From Anaerolineae bacterium (GTDB lineage: Bacteria > Chloroflexota > Anaerolineae > Aggregatilineales > J027), in the NCBI GenBank assembly GCA_019913005.1, contig JAIOHL010000286.1, positions 1-47,232 of the forward strand: a DNA stretch of 47,232 bases, written 5' to 3'. The notes under the pieces were generated by a model. That model searched no databases. It was given only the letters and a program-made list of their open reading frames with translations, and was not told where the DNA came from. The translations under genes were made by a program, and so were the position numbers. Below, piece by piece: positions 41,295 through 47,232 of the stretch (position 1 is the stretch's first letter; each line of letters begins with the position of its first letter).

Positions 41295-42155
41295 CTATTG
41301 CATAATCAGATCGGGAATTTGTTCGGGATAGGAAGCGACCTTAACACCCACCGATTTCAATTTTTCAATCTTTTCGGCGGCTGTCCCGACGTTGCCTTCG
41401 ACCAATGCCCCAGCATGGCCCATCGTCTTACCAGCGGGGGCACGCTGACCCGCGATGAATGCCACAACGGGTTTGGTCATGTGTTTGTCAATAAAATCAG
41501 CGGCCTTTTGTTCATCCGTCCCGCCGATTTCACCGATTAACACGACCTTTTCGGTGTTGGGGTCTTCTTCAAACATCTGCAAAACATCCAAGAAGCTCGT
41601 GCCGTTGATGGGGTCGCCACCAATGCCAACGCAGGTGGTTTGACCAATGCCGCGCTGGGTTAGGGCATAGACCGCCTCATAAGTGAGTGTCCCACTCTTG
41701 GAAACGACCCCAATCGGGCCGGGGGTGGCGATATAACCGGGCATAATGCCGACTTTGGCTTGACCGGGGGTGAGTAAACCGGGGCAGTTCGCGCCGATTA
41801 AGCGGGAATTGCTGGTATCCAAGATCGCGCGTACTTTCATCATGTCCTGAATTGGAATGCCCTCGGTGATGCAGACAATCAATTCGATTTCGGCGTCAAT
41901 GGCTTCCAAGACCGCGTCGGCAGCCCCTTCGGCGGGTACATAGATGATACTGCAATTTGCACCTGTCGCCTCACGGGCGGCCTTCACGGTGTCGAAGACG
42001 GGTTTACCCAGTACCCATTCACCACCCTTGCCAGCGCGCACACCGCCGACCACATTGGTGCCATATTCAATCATCTGTTGGGCATGGAAACGGCCCTGTT
42101 TGCCTGTGATGCCCTGCACAACCAATTTTGTGTTTTTATCAACCAGAATCGCCAT
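41295..42155 (-). CDS. sucD: Succinyl-CoA synthetase alpha subunit SucD
   Basis: 286 residues; with SucC makes ATP or GTP from succinyl-CoA in the TCA cycle. CoA-binding Rossmann start ([21 protein letters not shown]), [21 protein letters not shown], and the active-site phosphohistidine His247 in [15 protein letters not shown]-type RBS upstream (CGAGGAGCG). It starts 2 nt after the sucC stop. Confidence 0.97.
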   Translation of the reverse strand: MAILVDKNTKLVVQGITGKQGRFHAQQMIEYGTNVVGGVRAGKGGEWVLGKPVFDTVKAAREATGANCSIIYVPAEGAADAVLEAIDAEIELIVCITEGIPIQDMMKVRAILDTSNSRLIGANCPGLLTPGQAKVGIMPGYIATPGPIGVVSKSGTLTYEAVYALTQRGIGQTTCVGIGGDPINGTSFLDVLQMFEEDPNTEKVVLIGEIGGTDEQKAADFIDKHMTKPVVAFIAGQRAPAGKTMGHAGALVEGNVGTAAEKIEKLKSVGVKVASYPEQIPDLIMQ

Positions 42156-42157
42156 CT

Positions 42158-43327
42158 TTACTTCGCTCCTCGGACGGCTTCGACAGCCTTTTGCGCGGCT
42201 TCATACAGGGTCTTAGCCCCGGTCATATTGGTCAAATTGGCGCTGTTGATAATCGCCAAGCCTTCTTCCTGATTCGTGCCGATCAGCCGGACGATAATCG
42301 GCAGTTGGGTGGGGACTTCGCTCATAGCGGTGATGATGCCGCGTGCCACGTCGTCGCAGCGGGTGATGCCGCCGAAAATGTTAATCAGAATTGTTTTGAC
42401 ATTTTTGTCGGATAGGATAATGCGTAAAGCCGCCGCCACCTGTTCCGGGTCAGCGCCGCCACCGACGTCTAGGAAATTGGCTGGGCCGATGCCATATTGT
42501 TCACCGAAATGGGCGGTCATGTCCATCGTTGCCATTGCCAGACCTGCCCCATTGACCATACAGCCGATTTGCCCGTCCAATTTCACATAGCTCAGATCAG
42601 ATTCGCGGGCAGTGATTTCCTCTTGGGGTTCTTCGGAGGTGTCGCGCAGGGCCTCTAATTCGGGGTGACGACCCAGCCCATTGCCATCAATCGTCATTTT
42701 GCCGTCGAGCGCCTTCAAAATGGTCTGTCCATATTCTTCTACAACGGCGAGGGGGTTGATTTCGCATAGGGTCGCATCGCTGGCAGCATAACATTCATAC
42801 AGACCCAGTGCAATTTTCTCGAACTGCTTCCACAAATCGTGCGGCAAATTAATCCCGGAGGCCAGTTCGGTAATTTGATAGCTGCGGAGGCCGATAAGGG
42901 GGTTAATGTGGATGCGGATAATTTTTTCGGGCGCGGTGCGGTTGACTTCTTCAATATCCATCCCGCCTTCGGAGCTTGCCATAATGAGGGGCTTGCGGGC
43001 AGCGCGGTCATTGGTCACGGCCAGATAAATTTCACCTTTGATGTTCGCACCGGGGTCAATCAACACTTTGTTGACGGTGTGGCTTTTAATGTCCATACCG
43101 AGGATTTTGCTGGCATGTTCGCGGGCTTCATCGGGGTTCTTAGCAACTTTGACCCCGCCTGCCTTGCCGCGTCCACCGCTATGCACTTGGGCTTTGACGA
43201 CGGTGACACCGCCTAATTCTTTGGCGATTTCATAGGCTTCGTTTGCGTTAAAGGCGACTTTACCACGTGGGACGGGAATCCCAAATTCGGCAAAGCGTAG
43301 TTTTGCCTGATATTCGTGAAGATTCAC
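42158..43327 (-). CDS. sucC: Succinyl-CoA synthetase beta subunit SucC
   Basis: 389 residues from GTG 43327 ([21 protein letters not shown]), which has GGAGG ten nt upstream; the longer frame from 43348 would contain that RBS. ATP-grasp fold: [30 protein letters not shown]-type motif as [12 protein letters not shown], and the C-terminal ligase region [12 protein letters not shown] and [13 protein letters not shown]. Forms the sucCD operon. Confidence 0.97.
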   Translation of the reverse strand: MNLHEYQAKLRFAEFGIPVPRGKVAFNANEAYEIAKELGGVTVVKAQVHSGGRGKAGGVKVAKNPDEAREHASKILGMDIKSHTVNKVLIDPGANIKGEIYLAVTNDRAARKPLIMASSEGGMDIEEVNRTAPEKIIRIHINPLIGLRSYQITELASGINLPHDLWKQFEKIALGLYECYAASDATLCEINPLAVVEEYGQTILKALDGKMTIDGNGLGRHPELEALRDTSEEPQEEITARESDLSYVKLDGQIGCMVNGAGLAMATMDMTAHFGEQYGIGPANFLDVGGGADPEQVAAALRIILSDKNVKTILINIFGGITRCDDVARGIITAMSEVPTQLPIIVRLIGTNQEEGLAIINSANLTNMTGAKTLYEAAQKAVEAVRGAK

Positions 43328-43405
43328 TGATCTTCGACCTCCATCCAAATAGTAGGGTATTCAAGTTGATTTGATGTGGGGGATGACGCGCACCAAACCT
43401 TGCTG

Positions 43406-43435
43406 AGTATACCACCGGGATAGGGCGGCTTCCAA
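43406..43435 (-). promoter_or_regulatory. Promoter of sucCD
   Basis: Minus strand TTGGAA (43435-43430), 18-nt spacer, TATACT (43411-43406). Expected start near 43399 gives a UTR of about 70 nt before the GTG. Confidence 0.5.
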
Positions 43436-43438
43436 TTG

Positions 43439-44503
43439 TCAGTCTAATTTATCCAAGCGACGTGTGCCTTCGATTTCTAAAACAAAATCTGCTCCAAACG
43501 CTTGTGAAGGGGTAAGCGCTCCTACTGGATGCTGCTCGAAAATTTTCTCCACACAGCGCACCCCACCCACCGCCGTCAATTGATAGGCTTCCATTGTTTC
43601 CAACCATGCCTCTTTGAAATTGCCATTTTTATCAGTGGCCTTCGCCCAGATATACGATTTTCCACTTTGGCGCAGGTGTTCATCTGGCCCGGTGATGCGT
43701 TTTTCTACCCACCATTGAATGAGTTGGCGCACAGGTTTAACCGCCAGCAAATAGGGGAACAGGGGGCTAAACGTTTTGACCGTGCGAATCATGCGCGGGT
43801 GGTAGCTCATATAGGTGGTGATATTGGGAATTCCGGTGGCGCGATAGGCGGTTTCTAAATCCCCCCAAGGAATCGGCATCACCCAACGCTGTTTGCCATG
43901 TGAAAAACGAACCTGTTTAGCGCCCTTGCCCAATGGATAGGGGATTAACTCACCATTCCGGCGCACCGTCCCCCCCTTGCCAAGACCTGCTAAAGCGGAT
44001 TTGGCTGTTCCGGCGCTGGTTTGGGAAATGGCTTGGAAGGCGATTTCTAGCTCGACGGCTTCGGGGACTTGGCTGGCGACATAACTCGAAAGGCAGTCGG
44101 TTGGAATGATGTCGAAGCCCACCCCTGAAATCAGCGCAATATTCTTTTGACGGGCCGCTTCGTCGCGTTTAAAGGTTTTGCGGAACACCAAAATTTCGCC
44201 CGTAATATCCACATAATGCGTGCCTGTTTCGATACAGGCATCCAACATGGGCGAGGCGGTATAAATAAATGGGCCAGCGGCATGAAAAACAAGGTCAACG
44301 TCGGCAAGAGCGTTTTTTAGGGCAGGGGTATCGTCTAAGCTGAACACCCGATAGTCAAGGCCAAGTCGTTCGGCGAGTGGGATTAGTTTTTCTGCCGAGC
44401 GTCCAGCTAAAATCGGTTTGTGTCCGCGTTTAAGCGCCTCCTCCGCGACCAATTGACCTGTATAACCATAAGCGCCGTAGAGCATCCAACGATTATTTGC
44501 CAT
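43439..44503 (-). CDS. Saccharopine dehydrogenase-like NAD(P)-binding protein
   Basis: 354 residues. The N-terminal nucleotide-binding domain reads WMLYGAYGYTGQLVAEEALKRGHKP, with AGRS after the second strand, and the motif FHAAGPFIYTASPMLDACIETGTHYVDITGE is typical of the saccharopine dehydrogenase/trans-acting enoyl reductase family. These proteins reduce varied substrates and this one need not act in lysine metabolism. It stops right at the sucCD promoter. Confidence 0.85.
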   Translation of the reverse strand: MANNRWMLYGAYGYTGQLVAEEALKRGHKPILAGRSAEKLIPLAERLGLDYRVFSLDDTPALKNALADVDLVFHAAGPFIYTASPMLDACIETGTHYVDITGEILVFRKTFKRDEAARQKNIALISGVGFDIIPTDCLSSYVASQVPEAVELEIAFQAISQTSAGTAKSALAGLGKGGTVRRNGELIPYPLGKGAKQVRFSHGKQRWVMPIPWGDLETAYRATGIPNITTYMSYHPRMIRTVKTFSPLFPYLLAVKPVRQLIQWWVEKRITGPDEHLRQSGKSYIWAKATDKNGNFKEAWLETMEAYQLTAVGGVRCVEKIFEQHPVGALTPSQAFGADFVLEIEGTRRLDKLD

Positions 44504-44577
44504 CTGCTTCCCTATGTTTCTTGCTACAAGTGGACGGGCGTGCTAGGATTTTGAACGTGAGCCGATTATAACGTGAA

Positions 44578-46221
44578 ATGGATTTGGAAATGACATTGAA
44601 GCGGCAAGTTGGGCTGATGTTATTGGTGGTGCTGGTACTGCTTGCGGCCTGTCAGCCGGAAAATTCGGGGGAGCGCGAAATTCGGGTGGCCCTGATCGCC
44701 GATGGCACGCAGCGGGCCTTTGTATTTGATCGGCCTTTGTCGGTTGAGCAGTTTTTGCGCCAAGCCAATATCACCCTCAACCCGCTAGACGAAGTTACAC
44801 CCTCCAAATTCACCCAAGTAACTGATGGCATAACGGTAACGGTGGTACGGGTGACGGAGACGGAAGATTGCAGCACGACTGAGCCGCTGGCTTTTGATGA
44901 AATTCAGCAGCCCAGTACCAACCTTGAACCCGGCGAGACGCGGATTTTGGAACGGGGCGAAAACGGTGAAGTCCAAATTTGTTATACCATTATCGTTGCC
45001 GATGGGGCCGAACGTACCCGCCGCGAAAAATCTCGTATTGTCATCAAAGAACCCAAAAATCAGATTGTCGCTGTCGGTCAGACTGATACACTTGAACCTG
45101 TGGTGATTGATGGGACACTGGCTTATATTTCGAGTGGGCAGGCGTGGATGGTGCGCGGCAACAGTGGCAACCCAATCCCGTTGACGTCTGATAACAACCT
45201 CGATGCAAGGGTCTTTGATTTATCGGCGGATGGTCGCCAACTGCTTTATACACGCAAAACGGATGACCCGAACGATGCGGCGTTTTCTAACGAATTGTGG
45301 GTAATTTTGGATACCAACAATCCTGTCCCGATTCCATTGGGCTACAACAACATTTTGTCGGGGGGATGGATACCCGGTCAGCCGTATAACCTCTATTATT
45401 CTAGTGCCAATGCTGGGGGAGGTTTTCAAGGCTGGGTTGCCTATAACGATTTATGGGTAGTCAGGATCAATCCGCGCGATGGGGATACTTTAGACATTGA
45501 TGAGGTTATCACGGATAATGTCACAGGCGAATTTGCTTTTTGGGGGACGCGCTTTGCATGGTCGCCAGATGGCACCAAAGTCGCCTATGCCAAATCGAAT
45601 GGGGTAGGATTGATAAATTTGGGTACAGGGGATGGGGATGGCGATTTTGGGCCGTTTGAACTCAATTTCGCTTATTACAACACTGCAATTGTGAATGAAT
45701 GGGTGTGGCAACCCACCTTGTCATGGTCACAAGATGGGCAATGGGTGGTAACGACGGTGCATGGCCCGTCGCATAGCAGCGAAGCCCCGACTGACAGTAT
45801 TATTTTTGATGTAGGCGTTTTTAGAGCCGACGGATCATTGGCGCTAAACAGTCTCATTTCCAAGACAGGCATTTGGTCAAGTCCGGTCTATTCCCCTGTT
45901 TCGGTTGGGCCAGACGGTCAAGCGCAGTTTAGTATTGCCTTTTTGCAGGCACGCGAACCCCTCAACAGCTATGGCACCGAATACGATTTGATGATTGCGG
46001 ATCGAGATGGTAGCAATCCAAACCGGGTGTTTCCACCACAGGGATTGCCCGGAATCCGTCCTGTGAACCTCGAAGATGCCATGCCACTGTCTTGGAGTCC
46101 ATCGGGGCAGAAAATTGCGGTGTTATATCAGAAAAATCTATGGATTGTAGACGTTGAATCTGGCCTTCCCCGCCAAATTACGAATGATGGTCAGACCTCC
46201 GCACCCCGTTGGACAAACTAA
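44578..46221 (+). CDS. Lipoprotein with DUF348/G5-like region and TolB-type propeller
   Basis: 547 residues. Lipoprotein signal VGLMLLVVLVLLAAC with the lipobox Cys at about residue 25. Residues 33-95 look like a DUF348 (ubiquitin-like) unit (IRVALIADGTQRAFVFDRPLSVEQF...), followed by a G5-like stretch (about 105-165, RILERGENGEVQICYTIIVADGAERTRREKS). The rest is a PD40/TolB-like propeller (DLSADGRQLLYTRK, WSPDGTKVAYAKS, LSWSPSGQKIAVLYQKNLWIVD). Probably binds cell wall or polymers on the cell surface. The first ATG is used; an ATG at 44590 is a possible alternative. Confidence 0.83.
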   Translation: MDLEMTLKRQVGLMLLVVLVLLAACQPENSGEREIRVALIADGTQRAFVFDRPLSVEQFLRQANITLNPLDEVTPSKFTQVTDGITVTVVRVTETEDCSTTEPLAFDEIQQPSTNLEPGETRILERGENGEVQICYTIIVADGAERTRREKSRIVIKEPKNQIVAVGQTDTLEPVVIDGTLAYISSGQAWMVRGNSGNPIPLTSDNNLDARVFDLSADGRQLLYTRKTDDPNDAAFSNELWVILDTNNPVPIPLGYNNILSGGWIPGQPYNLYYSSANAGGGFQGWVAYNDLWVVRINPRDGDTLDIDEVITDNVTGEFAFWGTRFAWSPDGTKVAYAKSNGVGLINLGTGDGDGDFGPFELNFAYYNTAIVNEWVWQPTLSWSQDGQWVVTTVHGPSHSSEAPTDSIIFDVGVFRADGSLALNSLISKTGIWSSPVYSPVSVGPDGQAQFSIAFLQAREPLNSYGTEYDLMIADRDGSNPNRVFPPQGLPGIRPVNLEDAMPLSWSPSGQKIAVLYQKNLWIVDVESGLPRQITNDGQTSAPRWTN

Positions 46222-47232
46222 ATGATGAACTCACCTTTCCTGCGCCGCTGGATTATTTTCCTAACCTCCTGCTTAGTCCTGCTGGGTAGCATTGGCGCGA
46301 TTTTGGATCGCCGTTCCGCTCAGGCCGAAGCGACACGCGGTTGGGAACTTGCTACCGAAGTTCAAGCGATGCCCTATCACCAATCCACTGGTGGGGTGAA
46401 TGTCGAATTGACGCAGTATGCCCCTGATGAGTTAGACGCCCAATTGCAGGCGATTGACGGATTTGGATTTACATGGCTGCGCCAGACTGTCTATTGGGAA
46501 CGGGTCGAACCGGAACAAAGCACATTCGATTGGTTGGCCTATGACGCAATAGTGAATGCTGTCACTCAATACCCCGACCTAAAATTAGTGTTGGTGCTGG
46601 ATGGCACACCGCGTTGGGCACGACACCGCGAAGCCCCCGACCATGCGTTTGCCCCACCCGCCAGTGTAGACACCTATGCCGATTTTGCACGGGTCGCCGC
46701 TGAACGGTATGGCGATAAGGTGGATTACTATCAAATCTGGGATGAGCCAAATATCCGTGACCATTGGGGTAGCCTCGATCCCCGACCCGCGCTCTATGTG
46801 GCGATGTTAAAAGCCGCCTATCTTGCCATCCATGAGGCGGATGGTCAGGCGACGGTTATCGCCGCTGCCCTCGCGCCCAATGTTGAAGATGGCCCGGAAA
46901 ATTTGAGTGATGTGTTATATCTACGGGCGATGTATGACCTCGGTGGCAAAGATTTTTTTGATGCAGCCGCGGGCAAACCCTATGGCTACAATGCCTCCCC
47001 GGATGACCGCACCACCGATGAGGCCACGCTGAATTTTTCGCGGTTGATTTTGCTACGTGAAGAAATGGTTGCTCACAATGACGGCGCAAAACCACTCTGG
47101 GGCAGTAATTTTGGTTGGAATTCGCTGCCCGCCGATTGGAGCGGCCCACCTTCGATTTGGGGGCAGGTGTCGGCAGCAGACCAAATGGCCTATACCCAAG
47201 CCGCTTTTCGTCGGGCCGAACGCGAATGGGCA
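46222..47232 (+). CDS. Glycoside hydrolase-like (clan GH-A type) protein, 3' end cut by the window
   Basis: Open from ATG 46222, directly after the preceding stop, to the window end (337 codons, incomplete). An N-terminal hydrophobic anchor or signal (WIIFLTSCLVLLGSIGAIL) is followed by a TIM-barrel: FTWLRQTVYWERVEPEQSTFDW, LKLVLVLDGTPRWARH, and VDYYQIWDEPNIRDHWG, in which the Glu of DEPN matches the acid/base Glu of NEP-type barrels such as GH5, GH39 and GH42. The nucleophile Glu would be downstream of the window. Substrate unknown. The tight spacing suggests an operon with the lipoprotein. Confidence 0.75.
   Translation, partial: MMNSPFLRRWIIFLTSCLVLLGSIGAILDRRSAQAEATRGWELATEVQAMPYHQSTGGVNVELTQYAPDELDAQLQAIDGFGFTWLRQTVYWERVEPEQSTFDWLAYDAIVNAVTQYPDLKLVLVLDGTPRWARHREAPDHAFAPPASVDTYADFARVAAERYGDKVDYYQIWDEPNIRDHWGSLDPRPALYVAMLKAAYLAIHEADGQATVIAAALAPNVEDGPENLSDVLYLRAMYDLGGKDFFDAAAGKPYGYNASPDDRTTDEATLNFSRLILLREEMVAHNDGAKPLWGSNFGWNSLPADWSGPPSIWGQVSAADQMAYTQAAFRRAEREWA

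Overview
The window reads as a chromosomal segment of a Chloroflexota bacterium, probably an Anaerolineae-like lineage. This is an inference from gene content and protein style: a PTPS-related membrane protein, PyrK/PyrD-like pair, DUF348/G5/PD40 lipoprotein, a contractile injection system with FHA and kinase genes, and moderate GC. No 16S rRNA is present to settle it. I see no CRISPR array, integrase or intact insertion sequence.

Layout. (1) 1-6200, minus strand: a TIR-domain remnant, then the arginine operon argC-argB-argD-argG-argJ. Its leader has a strong promoter, an arginine-rich 32-codon leader ORF, a perfect intrinsic terminator and a competing 9-bp antiterminator pairing, i.e. the parts of a ribosome-mediated attenuator. 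(2) 6347-23134, plus strand: a 16.7-kb, one-direction contractile injection system (eCIS-like) operon. It encodes a DUF4157 protein, Pvc16-type cap protein, sheath, two tube proteins, a tail-assembly protein with an overlapping DUF6760-like ORF, two Pro/Glu-rich low-complexity proteins, Pvc7-type LysM protein, VgrG-like spike, gp25 and gp6/J baseplate proteins, an FHA-tail protein fusion, and a membrane-anchored kinase-like/FHA/calcium-repeat protein. No AAA+ ATPase, tape measure or PAAR tip gene is recognisable. (3) 23166-29237, minus strand: dnaX, ybaB, a multi-hairpin element, PyrK-like and PyrD-like genes and a secreted WD40 protein. (4) 29365-34657, plus strand: a HEAT-repeat gene broken by a stop codon, rpoB (followed by a terminator and not by rpoC), and a GNAT acetyltransferase. 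(5) 34654-44503, minus strand: DUF1684, a DsbA-like thioredoxin, tRNA-Ser(CGA), tadA, a TPR/URO-D/rsmD operon, a multi-pass membrane protein, sucCD and a saccharopine-dehydrogenase-like protein. (6) 44578-end, plus strand: a lipoprotein and a truncated glycoside-hydrolase-like protein.

The most interesting material is in region 2. The tail-assembly gene ends in a textbook -1 frameshift cassette: slippery G_GGG_GGA, an upstream SD-like GAGG, and an 8-bp perfect stem 4 nt downstream. The downstream ORF has no ATG, GTG or TTG start. At the 3' end, an FHA domain fused to a baseplate/tail protein sits next to a transmembrane kinase-like protein that carries its own FHA domain, but whose catalytic HRD motif reads HES. 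This suggests phosphothreonine-dependent or scaffold-type control and membrane anchoring of the injection machine. Region 1 adds a candidate arginine attenuator in a phylum where I know of no described example.
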